64,000 nucleotides of DNA from Bacillota bacterium. GTDB lineage: Bacteria > Bacillota > Syntrophomonadia > Syntrophomonadales > DTU052. The stretch lies in the NCBI GenBank assembly GCA_029781825.1, contig JAKOVY010000013.1, positions 1 to 64,000 of the forward strand, written 5' to 3'. Under the pieces are notes generated by a model. That model saw only the letters and a list, made by a program, of their open reading frames with translations. It searched no databases and was not told the DNA's origin. This document shows, piece after piece, positions 41,677-49,730 of this stretch. Position numbers and translations under genes: made by a program. The first letter of the stretch is position 1. Every line of letters starts with the position of its first letter.

Positions 41677-43083
41677 ATGTCAGGTATTCAATTAAGTCAG
41701 GACGGGTACGTAAAAGTTCATATTACTGATGACGGCATGGCTGCATACGTAACAGTGTATGCACCCAAAAACGGCGGCCGCAGCGTTACCATGCAGGAAG
41801 TTCTATCCGCAATTAAGGATGCAGGGGTTGTTGAAGGTGTTGATTATGGAAAGCTGGCCGATTGCCTGAAAGAGGACAACTTGAATAAACCCGTGCTGAT
41901 AGCAAAAGGGACCGAACCACGGGATGGAATTGATGGGCGGTTGGAATACCGGTTTGCCAAACGCGATCAGGAGCGCAAACCGGTCGAGCGTGAAGACGGC
42001 AAGGTCGATTACCGCAACCTGAACCTTTTCGTCAGCGTATCCCAGGGAGACGTGCTGGTGGTGCGGACACCTCCCATACCGGGTGTTCCGGGAGTTACGG
42101 TAACGGGGCGCAAGATCATGCCCAAAACCGGAAGAAATTATCCGCTGCCCCGGGGAAAGAATACCGTGGCCAATGAAGATGATACTCAATTGTTGGCCGC
42201 TTTGGACGGGCATGTGAGCATAGTTGACGGCAAGGTTACCGTAAACACAGTTCTGGAAATACCGGGAGATGTGGATTACTCTACGGGCAATATAGATTAT
42301 ATCGGCGATGTTCGCATCCGAGGCAACATAACTGCAGGGTTTACGGTCAAATCAGGCGGCGATATAGAGGTAATCGGGGTTATAGAAGGAGCCACTGTGA
42401 TTGCCGAGGGGAATATCGTAGTCAAGAACGGGATTACCGGTGGCCACAAAGGGTTGGTTTCGGCCGGAGGCAGCATCTTTGCCCGATTTGTGGAGAATGC
42501 CCGGTTGGAAGCCGAAGGGGACGTTATAATCTCAGAGGCTATTATACAGTCAGTAGTAATGGCAAACAGGACTGTTCGGGTCGAGGGGCGCAAAGGAGTC
42601 ATTGTGGGAGGGACCATCCAAGCCGGGGAGGAAATTTCGGCCCGGGTGGTCGGTTCACACTTATCGCCCCATACTGTACTTGAAGTTGGCATCAACCCGC
42701 AATTAAGAGAAGAAAGGAAAGTGGTTTACCAGGATTATAATGAGAAAAAGAGGGCGTTCGAGAACCTGAACCATTATCTTCAGTCTTATCAAAAGATGGC
42801 GGTATCGCCGGAGAGTCTTACCCCTAAACGGAAGGAAGCTCTGGCGAATATGCTTTCCGAATACCAGAAGTTAAAAAAGGAATTGGAGGAGCTGGAAAAA
42901 CGCAGGCAGGAAATTGATGAAGAACTGAACCGTTTACAATATGGCCGTATCAAGGTTGCGGATATTGTGTACCCGGGCGTACAGATTACCATTGGACAGG
43001 CACAATACCATGTAAACGATCCTGTCAGATTCGTGCTTTTTACTTTAAAGGAGGGGGACATCAAGATAGAACCTCTTCGTTGA
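41677..43083 (+). CDS. DUF342 protein, flagellar assembly FapA-like
   Basis: The ATG at 41677 (468 residues) is preceded by GGGGGTGAGG. The N-terminal half is a polymer-binding-like domain with GYVKVHITDDGMAAYVTVY. The middle is a glycine-rich beta-helix, a repeated hydrophobic stack typical of polymer-like DUF342 (for example VRIRGNITAGFTVKSGGDI and GVIEGATVIAEGNIVV). A coiled coil follows (about 385-430), rich in Lys and Glu. DUF342 includes FapA, linked to polar flagellar assembly in gammaproteobacteria. Position after sigD supports a role in motility, but the mechanism is unknown. Confidence 0.8.
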   Translation: MSGIQLSQDGYVKVHITDDGMAAYVTVYAPKNGGRSVTMQEVLSAIKDAGVVEGVDYGKLADCLKEDNLNKPVLIAKGTEPRDGIDGRLEYRFAKRDQERKPVEREDGKVDYRNLNLFVSVSQGDVLVVRTPPIPGVPGVTVTGRKIMPKTGRNYPLPRGKNTVANEDDTQLLAALDGHVSIVDGKVTVNTVLEIPGDVDYSTGNIDYIGDVRIRGNITAGFTVKSGGDIEVIGVIEGATVIAEGNIVVKNGITGGHKGLVSAGGSIFARFVENARLEAEGDVIISEAIIQSVVMANRTVRVEGRKGVIVGGTIQAGEEISARVVGSHLSPHTVLEVGINPQLREERKVVYQDYNEKKRAFENLNHYLQSYQKMAVSPESLTPKRKEALANMLSEYQKLKKELEELEKRRQEIDEELNRLQYGRIKVADIVYPGVQITIGQAQYHVNDPVRFVLFTLKEGDIKIEPLR

Positions 43084-43101
43084 CGAGGGAGGGGATGATT
43101 T

Positions 43102-43422
43102 GTGAGCCTGAAGATTCCCGAATTACAGGTCATGTTACCCAGAGCCAGCGAAATATCACGCACTCAGCAAGTGCAAATGCAAGAGAATGTTCAACGCCAG
43201 CAGGAGTTTGCATCCCAAATGGCGACTCAAGCGCAGCAGGCTGAACAGACGGTGCACCATACTCCGCCCGGTGACCGGGCCCGGATCCGCGACCAAAAGG
43301 AAGGCAAAAAAAAGCGAGAAAATGAAAACCGACAAGCAGGAAAAGCTGCCGAAGGGGAGAACAAGGAAAATGGGTCCCAAACCAACAAAAAAGGCGATTT
43401 CACGATCGATATTGTAGTTTGA
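43102..43422 (+). CDS. Highly charged 106-residue protein, unknown
   Basis: The GTG start at 43102 has GAGGGAGGGG upstream. The product begins SLKIPELQVMLPRASEISRT, then a Gln-rich segment, and from residue 50 is mostly Lys, Glu, Asn, Gly and Arg with a hydrophobic last five residues (IDIVV). The order (after the DUF342 protein, before a small membrane protein) is seen in many Clostridia, and the first 20 residues resemble proteins I have seen there. No domain or function is recognised. It may be intrinsically disordered. Confidence 0.65.
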   Translation: MSLKIPELQVMLPRASEISRTQQVQMQENVQRQQEFASQMATQAQQAEQTVHHTPPGDRARIRDQKEGKKKRENENRQAGKAAEGENKENGSQTNKKGDFTIDIVV

Positions 43423-43435
43423 GAGGTAGGCATTA

Positions 43436-43903
43436 ATGGTTTGGTTTTTTATGACTGTGGCTCTGATACTGATGGCTACAGCGGTGTACAGCATACATAA
43501 CCGTCAAAAGCTGGTTGAGGAGTTTACGGAAGAAATGAAAGGATTGATCCAGGAAGCAGAAGTGGTCAAAAAGGACTTTGAAGCCATTATGGAAAACGCT
43601 GTTCTGCTTTCGGATGATATATTAAAAAGCCTGGACGAACGCCTGCAGAAAATGGAACGACTGGCTTCATCGCAGAACATTAATCAACCCGCCAAGAGTC
43701 GCCTGAGAAGCATGGAGAGACCGAGCAGAAAGGCGCTCCCGTTTACCATTGAGGAACTGCGCCGTGCTCACCCCAGCATTATTGTACCCAGATTGTGGAA
43801 TGAAGGTTACAGCATTCCTGAAATCGCTGAAATTTTGAATCGAGGTCAGGGAGAGGTTCGTTTAATCCTGAATCTCCAGAAAAGAAGAGAAATTTCGAGC
43901 TAA
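43436..43903 (+). CDS. Membrane-anchored protein with C-terminal HTH-like DUF
   Basis: The 155-residue protein has an N-terminal span (about 1-20, MVWFFMTVALILMATAVYSI), a coiled coil to about residue 80, a linker, and a C-terminal module (about 103-152). That module, IEELRRAHPSIIVPRLWNEG followed by YSIPEIAEILNRGQGEV, looks like a helix-turn-helix of the DUF2802/DUF6115 type. Such proteins close the flagellar cluster in many Clostridia. A membrane-tethered DNA- or protein-binding role is inferred. The ATG follows GAGAGG. Confidence 0.75.
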   Translation: MVWFFMTVALILMATAVYSIHNRQKLVEEFTEEMKGLIQEAEVVKKDFEAIMENAVLLSDDILKSLDERLQKMERLASSQNINQPAKSRLRSMERPSRKALPFTIEELRRAHPSIIVPRLWNEGYSIPEIAEILNRGQGEVRLILNLQKRREISS

Positions 43904-43905
43904 AG

Positions 43906-43934
43906 TTGCGGCCCTGTTATGGGTATGGTATACT
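43906..43934 (+). promoter_or_regulatory. Sigma-A promoter of rpsB
   Basis: TTGCGG (43906-43911) and TATACT (43929-43934) are 17 bp apart, with TG one base before the -10 (extended -10). The site starts inside the short gap after the flagellar cluster, about 105 bp before rpsB. Confidence 0.7.
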
Positions 43935-43956
43935 AACCGATGGAAAAATTACGCAC

Positions 43957-43987
43957 GCACCTGACCCTGAAAAGGGTGCTTTTTTTG
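43957..43987 (+). terminator. Hairpin and T-run in the rpsB leader
   Basis: GCACC (43957-43961) pairs with GGTGC (43975-43979); the loop is 13 bases and may form an inner ACCC/GGGT helix instead. T7 follows at 43980-43986. It lies 22 bp after the promoter -10, so it is inside the 5' leader, and may also stop read-through from the flagellar operon. Confidence 0.6.
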
Positions 43988-44040
43988 GTCTTTTTGGGGG
44001 ATGAGGGATGCGGTGGACTAACATGGAGGTGTATTATTTA

Positions 44041-44739
44041 GTGGCAGTTGTTACCATGAAGCAGTTGTTGGAGGCGGGAGTCCATTTCGGGCATCAGACC
44101 AGACGATGGAATCCCAAGATGGCGCCCTACATTTATATGGAGCGCAACGGCATATACATCATCGACCTCCAGCAAACGGTGAAAAAGTTTGAAGAGGCCT
44201 ATGAGTTCATCAAAAGCATAGCCGCCGAAGGCAAAACCATTCTTTTTGTAGGTACCAAAAAACAGGCTCAAGAGACGGTTCGGGAAGAGGCTACGAAATG
44301 CGGGATGTTCTATGTTAACCAGCGCTGGTTGGGTGGTATGCTTACCAACTACAAAACCATTAAGAAGAGGGTATACCGCCTAAAAGAACTGGAAAAAATG
44401 GAGCAAGAAGGCGTCTTTGAGACGATGAACAAAAAAGAGGCCGCCCAACTGCGTGCACAAAAGGAGAAACTGGAACGGTTTCTTTCCGGGATCAAGGACA
44501 TGGAGGAACTTCCCGGAGCTTTGTTTGTAATCGATCCCAGGAAAGAGCGGATAGCCGTTTCGGAAGCCAGAAAACTCGGTATACCGGTTGTGGCGATTGT
44601 GGATACCAACTGCGACCCGGACGAGATTGATTATGTTATTCCCGGCAATGACGACGCTATCCGGGCGGTAAAGCTCATGTGTTCCCGGATTGCCGACGCA
44701 GTCCTTGAGGGGAAACAGGGGGAACAGATTGAAGAGTGA
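44041..44739 (+). CDS. rpsB: 30S ribosomal protein S2
   Basis: S2 sits on the back of the 30S subunit and is needed for S1 or mRNA docking. The GTG at 44041 (232 residues) starts [20 protein letters not shown], the standard S2 start, with GGAGGTG nine bases upstream. Open codons to 44008 include the ribosome site. Further family blocks are [43 protein letters not shown] and [11 protein letters not shown]. It is followed by tsf after a long hairpin. Confidence 0.96.
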   Translation: MAVVTMKQLLEAGVHFGHQTRRWNPKMAPYIYMERNGIYIIDLQQTVKKFEEAYEFIKSIAAEGKTILFVGTKKQAQETVREEATKCGMFYVNQRWLGGMLTNYKTIKKRVYRLKELEKMEQEGVFETMNKKEAAQLRAQKEKLERFLSGIKDMEELPGALFVIDPRKERIAVSEARKLGIPVVAIVDTNCDPDEIDYVIPGNDDAIRAVKLMCSRIADAVLEGKQGEQIEE

Positions 44740-44748
44740 CGAAACATA

Positions 44749-44798
44749 ACGGGGTGAATGAGGGCGGGGAAAATACCAGCCCTCTTCGCCCCGTTTTC
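44749..44798 (+). terminator. Strong hairpin between rpsB and tsf
   Basis: ACGGGG (44749-44754) pairs with CCCCGT (44789-44794) and GAGGGC (44760-44765) pairs with GCCCTC (44779-44784) inside it, giving a two-part stem followed by TTTTC. It lies 10 bp after rpsB and could attenuate tsf relative to rpsB. Confidence 0.7.
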
Positions 44799-44824
44799 AA
44801 CGAGATAGGAGGTTGAATTAATTA

Positions 44825-45469
44825 ATGATTACTGCTGCAATGGTTAAAGAATTACGCGAGAGAACCGGTGTGGGTATGATGGACTGCAAAAACGCGCTGG
44901 TTGAAGCCGGCGGCGACATGGAAAAGGCCATTGAACTGCTGCGTACCAAGGGGTTGGCCCAGGCAGCCAAAAAGGCCTCCCGGATAGCCAGCGAAGGCTT
45001 GGTGAGTTCATACATTCATTTGGGAGGACGTATCGGAGTACTGGTGGAAGTCAACTGTGAGACCGATTTCGTGGCCAAGACCGACGAGTTTAAGGCACTC
45101 TGTCACGACCTGGCCATGCAGATCGCCGCATCCAAACCGGAGTATGTAAGGCGTGAAGATGTACCGCAGGAAGCAATAGAAAACGAGAAGCGCATCCTCC
45201 GGCAGCAGGCTCTTAATGAAGGCAAGCCGGAAAAGATTGTAGACAAGATGGTGGAAGGACGTATCGAAAAGTATTTCAAGGAGAACTGCCTGCTGGAACA
45301 GCCTTTTATCAAGGACACTGAAAAGACGGTTCAGGATTTGCTGAATGACAAGATTATGAAGTTGGGAGAAAATATAACCGTTAGACGCTTTGTCCGTTAC
45401 GAAGTAGGTGAGGGGCTGGCCAAGAAGGAGCAGAACTTCGTCGATGAAGTAATGTCGCAGATCAAGTAG
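44825..45469 (+). CDS. tsf: Elongation factor Ts
   Basis: EF-Ts exchanges GDP for GTP on EF-Tu. The 214-residue protein is of the shorter Gram-positive form. It begins with the UBA-like domain ([20 protein letters not shown], about 5-24). The [10 protein letters not shown] motif is near 79-88, and [20 protein letters not shown] is at the C-terminal half. AGGAGG lies about ten bases before the ATG. It is co-transcribed with rpsB in nearly all bacteria. Confidence 0.96.
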   Translation: MITAAMVKELRERTGVGMMDCKNALVEAGGDMEKAIELLRTKGLAQAAKKASRIASEGLVSSYIHLGGRIGVLVEVNCETDFVAKTDEFKALCHDLAMQIAASKPEYVRREDVPQEAIENEKRILRQQALNEGKPEKIVDKMVEGRIEKYFKENCLLEQPFIKDTEKTVQDLLNDKIMKLGENITVRRFVRYEVGEGLAKKEQNFVDEVMSQIK

Positions 45470-45491
45470 TCCGCGGCAGGAGGTACTGGCC

Positions 45492-46208
45492 ATGCAAGAA
45501 CCCAAATATAAGCGGATAGTCCTCAAGCTGAGCGGAGAAGCTTTGGCGGGAGAGGGCGGTTTCGGTATCAACCACCAGGTACTGGTGTCCATAGCCAAAC
45601 AGATAAAAGAGGTTGTAGCATTAAACGTTCAAGTCGCGATAGTTGTAGGTGGGGGTAACATCTGGCGGGGAGTAGCAGGAAGCGCTCGAGGTATGGACCG
45701 GGCTACCGCCGATTACATGGGAATGCTGGCCACTGTCATCAATGCACTGGCCCTCCAGGATGCCCTGGAAGATGCAGGTGTACCGACGCGGGTGCAATCG
45801 GCTATTGAAATGAGACAAATAGCCGAGCCTTACATCAGAAGGCGCGCCATCAGACACCTGGAAAAGGGCAGGGTAATAATCCTGGCTGCGGGAACCGGCA
45901 ACCCGTTTTTTTCAACGGATACCACCGCCGCATTACGGGCGGCCGAGATCGAGGCTCAGGTTATCCTTATGGCCAAGAAGGTTGACGGGGTTTATGACAG
46001 TGACCCGCGGCAGAATCCAAACGCCCGCAAATATGATACCCTGGACTACATTGATGTTATCAACAAGGGGTTGGGGGTAATGGATTCAACCGCCGCATCC
46101 CTGTGCATGGATAATGAAATACCGATTATAGTTTTCAGCATTGTTGAAAATGGGAACATCCTCAAAGCGGTTATGGATGGAAATATCGGAACCTATGTTG
46201 GGAGGTAG
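45492..46208 (+). CDS. pyrH: Uridylate kinase (UMP kinase)
   Basis: PyrH phosphorylates UMP to UDP for nucleic acid and sugar nucleotide synthesis. The 238-residue chain has the amino-acid-kinase fold: [19 protein letters not shown] (about 8-26), [37 protein letters not shown], and [17 protein letters not shown] precedes the ATG. The neighbour order tsf-pyrH-frr is the usual one. Confidence 0.96.
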   Translation: MQEPKYKRIVLKLSGEALAGEGGFGINHQVLVSIAKQIKEVVALNVQVAIVVGGGNIWRGVAGSARGMDRATADYMGMLATVINALALQDALEDAGVPTRVQSAIEMRQIAEPYIRRRAIRHLEKGRVIILAAGTGNPFFSTDTTAALRAAEIEAQVILMAKKVDGVYDSDPRQNPNARKYDTLDYIDVINKGLGVMDSTAASLCMDNEIPIIVFSIVENGNILKAVMDGNIGTYVGR

Positions 46209-46213
46209 ACAAA

Positions 46214-46771
46214 ATGCCTGGAACCATAATCAAAGAGGCGAGTGAACGCATGGCAAAAACCTTGGAACACCTTACCCGCGAATTTGCGGGACTGCGGGCG
46301 GGGCGCGCCCACCCTGCCATGCTGGACAGGATCATGGTTGATTATTACGGGACTCCTACCCCGATCAACCAGCTGGCCAACATTGGTGTGCCGGAACCAA
46401 GGCTCCTGGTAATTCAGCCCTGGGACAAATCGTCTATCCCTGAAATCGAAAAAGCCATCATGAAGTCCGATCTGGGGGTCAACCCTTCCAACGACGGTAA
46501 TGTAATTCGCATTGTCATTCCCTCGCTGACCGAAGAACGGCGGAAGGAACTGGTCAAAGTCGTGCGCAAGCGGGCGGAGGAGTCCAAGGTTGCAATTAGG
46601 AACATACGGCGTGAGGCCAATGACAGTCTGAAGGCTCTGGAGAAAGAAGGACTCATCTCCGAGGACGAACATAAGAAACGGTTGGAGGAGGTCCAAAAGA
46701 TCACCGACAATCATATCAAGGAAATCGACAAACTAGCTGGCGGTAAAGAGAAGGATATTATGGAAGTCTAG
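46214..46771 (+). CDS. frr: Ribosome recycling factor
   Basis: RRF, with EF-G, splits the post-termination ribosome. The 185-residue protein has the three-helix domain with [18 protein letters not shown] (about 23-40), the [16 protein letters not shown] loop, [12 protein letters not shown] and the C-terminal [17 protein letters not shown]. Length is exact for the family. It begins six bases after pyrH and ends the unit before a gap with a promoter. Confidence 0.96.
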   Translation: MPGTIIKEASERMAKTLEHLTREFAGLRAGRAHPAMLDRIMVDYYGTPTPINQLANIGVPEPRLLVIQPWDKSSIPEIEKAIMKSDLGVNPSNDGNVIRIVIPSLTEERRKELVKVVRKRAEESKVAIRNIRREANDSLKALEKEGLISEDEHKKRLEEVQKITDNHIKEIDKLAGGKEKDIMEV

Positions 46772-46849
46772 CTGATGCTGAATAAATTCTTCATTATTTA
46801 AGATTTAAGCAGCCCACAAGAAAGATTCCACGCATGGCAGGTATAGTTG

Positions 46850-46855
46850 TATAAT
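46850..46855 (+). promoter_or_regulatory. -10 box of a promoter before uppS
   Basis: TATAAT at 46850-46855 is a perfect -10, but the matching -35 position (TTCCAC, 17-18 bp upstream) is poor. It precedes a hairpin by 24 bp, the same layout as at rpsB and rimP. An activator or an independent extended signal may help. Confidence 0.45.
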
Positions 46856-46878
46856 AACTTAAAACCGATTCCTTCTAA

Positions 46879-46899
46879 TACCCCCTTATGGGGGTTTTA
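46879..46899 (+). terminator. Hairpin and T-run in the uppS leader
   Basis: ACCCCC (46879-46884) and GGGGGT (46889-46894) form a 6-bp G:C-rich stem with a TTAT loop, followed by TTTAT. It is 26 bp before the uppS ATG and 108 bp after frr, so it may end the rpsB-frr unit, attenuate the uppS transcript, or both. Confidence 0.7.
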
Positions 46900-46924
46900 T
46901 AGTTTGACTGGAGGATATTAGGTC

Positions 46925-47659
46925 ATGAGCAAACAAAACCGGCTGCATTATGATAAAGAGCGGTTGCCGAAGCATATTGCAATAATTATGGATGGAAACG
47001 GAAGATGGGCAAAGAAACGACATCTGCCCCGTCAGGCCGGTCATAGAGCGGGAATAACCGCTCTCAAGCGAACCATCGAGACCATAATGGAATTGGGGAT
47101 ACCGGTCCTGACCGTTTATGCTTTCTCTACGGAAAACTGGAAAAGGCCGGCGGATGAGGTAAACCATCTTATGAATCTTCTGCGGGAAAACCTGCATAAT
47201 GAACTGTCAGACCTGCATGAGAATAATATCAAGCTCAACATACTGGGGGATCTGAAGGGATTGCCCTCGGGATTAAGAGAGGAACTGCTGGAAGCTTGTG
47301 AAACCACGGCTGGAAACACCGGTCTTGTCCTAAACGTTGCCCTTAATTACGGAGGCAGAAGTGAGATAGTACGGGCTGCCAAAGCTATTGCTCGGCAGGT
47401 TATGGACGGGGATGTCAGCATAGATGAGATTGATGAGGCTATTTTCGGAGCAAACCTTTACACCAAGGGGCTGCCGGAACCGGACCTTTTAATCCGAACC
47501 GCCGGCGAGATGCGAATCAGCAATTTCCTGCTCTGGCAGATTGCATATACCGAAATCTGGGTCACCGATGTCCTGTGGCCGGATTTTAATAGTGAGGTGA
47601 TCTTCGAGGCTATTGAGGATTACCTCAAGCGAGACCGAAAATTCGGCGCGGTTATATAG
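46925..47659 (+). CDS. uppS: Undecaprenyl diphosphate synthase (cis-prenyltransferase)
   Basis: UppS extends farnesyl diphosphate to the C55 lipid carrier for peptidoglycan. The 244-residue protein has Asp23 in IAIIMDGNGRWAKKR, the HRAGITALKR motif, AFSTENWKRP, and the C-terminal PDLLIRTAGEMRISNFLLWQ, all family signatures. GGAGGATATTAGGTC precedes the ATG. cdsA comes next, so lipid-carrier and phospholipid steps are linked. Confidence 0.96.
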   Translation: MSKQNRLHYDKERLPKHIAIIMDGNGRWAKKRHLPRQAGHRAGITALKRTIETIMELGIPVLTVYAFSTENWKRPADEVNHLMNLLRENLHNELSDLHENNIKLNILGDLKGLPSGLREELLEACETTAGNTGLVLNVALNYGGRSEIVRAAKAIARQVMDGDVSIDEIDEAIFGANLYTKGLPEPDLLIRTAGEMRISNFLLWQIAYTEIWVTDVLWPDFNSEVIFEAIEDYLKRDRKFGAVI

Positions 47660-47829
47660 GAACGATGCCAGAAAGACGGGTCAAATAACAACCGGTTCGT
47701 GCTCGCGAAGCGACGTGAAACCGTTCTGGAACGTTTGAGAAGCAAGCGGTTTTGAGTTGCTGTAACCGAGCCTCGTCCTGAAGAAAGCATCCTTAAGGTG
47801 TTACACCCAATTTGTTGAAAGGGGAGACC

Positions 47830-48606
47830 ATGAAAAATCGGGTTTTATCGGCAGCAGTGGGGATTCCGATTTTACTCCTGCTGGCATGGTTAGGCGGTTA
47901 TTACTGGACCGCACTGGTTTGGCTGGCAGCCTTGTTGAGCCTTTTTGAGTTTTACCGGGGGGTTAAGGCCTCAGGCAACCGGCCTCTATGGCCGGTAGGC
48001 CTGATGGTTATGGTTTGGGCTCTGGCCTTGAGCGCAAGCCCCATGGGCGGCACCCTGGGAGCATTGATTTTGATACTGTCGATACTGTTATTAGTTATTT
48101 TATACCCCAGGTACCATATAATTGATTTAGCGATAACCTGGTTTGGAGCTCTGTACATAGGTATTTTGATGGGTTATACCTGGAAGCTGGCCACACTGCC
48201 CGGATGGTTTTGGGTTATACTGTTCGCCCTCCTGCTGACCTGGGCCAGTGACAGCGGGGCCTATTTCGCCGGCAGATTCTGGGGGAAGAACAAATTGGCT
48301 CCTCAATTAAGCCCCAATAAGACCTGGGAAGGTTTTTTTGGCGGATTTGTGGCAACTATCTTAGTAGCAATGGCCGGTTACTGGATACTGCCGGGATACA
48401 GTTTCTATCAGTATGTCGGGATCGGTATCGCAGCCGGTCTGGCGGCACCCTTCGGGGATCTGTTTGCCTCGGGGATCAAAAGGGGGTTCAACATCAAGGA
48501 CTTCGGCCGTATTATTCCCGGACACGGCGGCATCCTGGACCGGATAGACAGTTTTATGTGTGTAGCACCATTGGTCTACATGTTGATTGTTAGATGGGGA
48601 GGCTAA
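47830..48606 (+). CDS. cdsA: Phosphatidate cytidylyltransferase
   Basis: CdsA makes CDP-diacylglycerol from phosphatidic acid and CTP. The start is ATG 47830 (258 residues) after GGGGAGACC; the TTG frame from 47812 carries this site. The product has about seven to eight membrane spans. Its C-terminal signature runs SDSGAYFAGRFWGKNKLAPQ, LSPNKTWEGFFGG, and GDLFASGIKRGFNIKDFG, PGHGGILDRIDS. It is followed four bases later by a permease-like gene. Confidence 0.95.
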   Translation: MKNRVLSAAVGIPILLLLAWLGGYYWTALVWLAALLSLFEFYRGVKASGNRPLWPVGLMVMVWALALSASPMGGTLGALILILSILLLVILYPRYHIIDLAITWFGALYIGILMGYTWKLATLPGWFWVILFALLLTWASDSGAYFAGRFWGKNKLAPQLSPNKTWEGFFGGFVATILVAMAGYWILPGYSFYQYVGIGIAAGLAAPFGDLFASGIKRGFNIKDFGRIIPGHGGILDRIDSFMCVAPLVYMLIVRWGG

Positions 48607-48609
48607 AAC

Positions 48610-49728
48610 GTGGAGCCTGAACTGTTGAGATACCTCAAGATATTGGTGAAAACCGCTGTGGGAGTTCTTGCCCTGGTAGGTGTTTACCTCTTGTTCACCT
48701 ACATATTTCCCATTATTGGGGATGTATTGGCGGCGCTCCCGATGTATTTCATGCCCTTTATTCTGGCCTTGCTGCTGGCTCTGCTGATCGAGCCCGCAAT
48801 CAGTTTCATGGAGGAAAAGATAAGGCTGAGAAGAGGACCGGCGACCCTGCTCAGCATGCTGCTGGTGCTGGGTTCGCTTTCAATGATTCTTGTTTTGCTT
48901 GTATCCCGGCTGATTAAGGAACTGGCTTCCATTTATAAAACACTGTCCATGCGCTCTGGGGACATAAGCCAGGTGGTAACCGGTATCCTGGAACAGGCAG
49001 ATGTGTTTTACCGGCGGCTCGACCTGCCTCCGGAGGTGGAGGCTTCATTGCAGGAAAACCTCTTTAGATTATTGACATATTTGGAGAACATAATAAATTC
49101 GGTGGTTACCACCCTCATTGACATAGTTTCCAGCCTTCCAGGGTATTTTATTTTCCTGTTGATCGCGCTCATCGCCACTTACTTTATTGCATCTGGTCGA
49201 CCGGAGATCAGGGACTGGATCCTGAAGTGGCTGCCGGAATCATGGGAAGGGAAGACCCGCACCGTAGCACGTGATCTGGTAGGGGCCTTCCTGGGCTGGG
49301 TGAAAGCCATGCTCATGCTTACATCGGTTACAGCAATCCTCACTATTGTAGGATTGTCGATGCTGCGGGTAAACTATGCACTGACTATTGGACTGATAAC
49401 CGGATTGCTTGATATTCTCCCGATCCTGGGGCCGGGCACCATCCTGATTCCCTGGGCTGTAATAGCCTTCATCACCGGCAATACCGGGCTGGCTGTCGGC
49501 ATCCTGGTTCTTTATGTAATAATTGTTACGGTGAGATATATACTGGAACCCAGGGTTCTTGGGGACAATATCGGGCTCCACCCCCTGGTGACTCTTATTG
49601 CGCTTTACGTGGGTTTGAGAGCGGCCGGTGTGGTGGGCATGATACTGGGACCCGCAGTGGTGGTAGTGTTTTTGGCCTGTCAGCGCGCTGGCGTATTCGA
49701 CAAATGGTCTTGGAAAAGAGTTGATTGA
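48610..49728 (+). CDS. AI-2E family permease (YtvI-like)
   Basis: The 372-residue integral membrane protein has about eight spans in the AI-2E pattern: three near the N-terminus (to about 110), a large extracellular or cytoplasmic loop, and a C-terminal group with the motifs VGLSMLRVNYALTIGLITGL, LDILPILGPGTILIPWAVIA and PRVLGDNIGLHPLVTLIALY. Members have been tied to autoinducer-2 or Na+/H+ transport; the YtvI type in Firmicutes has no firm substrate. GTG start four bases after cdsA. Confidence 0.85.
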   Translation: MEPELLRYLKILVKTAVGVLALVGVYLLFTYIFPIIGDVLAALPMYFMPFILALLLALLIEPAISFMEEKIRLRRGPATLLSMLLVLGSLSMILVLLVSRLIKELASIYKTLSMRSGDISQVVTGILEQADVFYRRLDLPPEVEASLQENLFRLLTYLENIINSVVTTLIDIVSSLPGYFIFLLIALIATYFIASGRPEIRDWILKWLPESWEGKTRTVARDLVGAFLGWVKAMLMLTSVTAILTIVGLSMLRVNYALTIGLITGLLDILPILGPGTILIPWAVIAFITGNTGLAVGILVLYVIIVTVRYILEPRVLGDNIGLHPLVTLIALYVGLRAAGVVGMILGPAVVVVFLACQRAGVFDKWSWKRVD

Positions 49729-49730
49729 TT

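Noticed and set aside
41803..42213. 136-codon - strand frame
   Set aside because: Antisense to the DUF342 gene, with no start signal.
47660..47829. Possible RNA element before cdsA
   Set aside because: Short inverted words (AACCG...CGGTT) are present but do not form a stable single fold, and no T-run follows.
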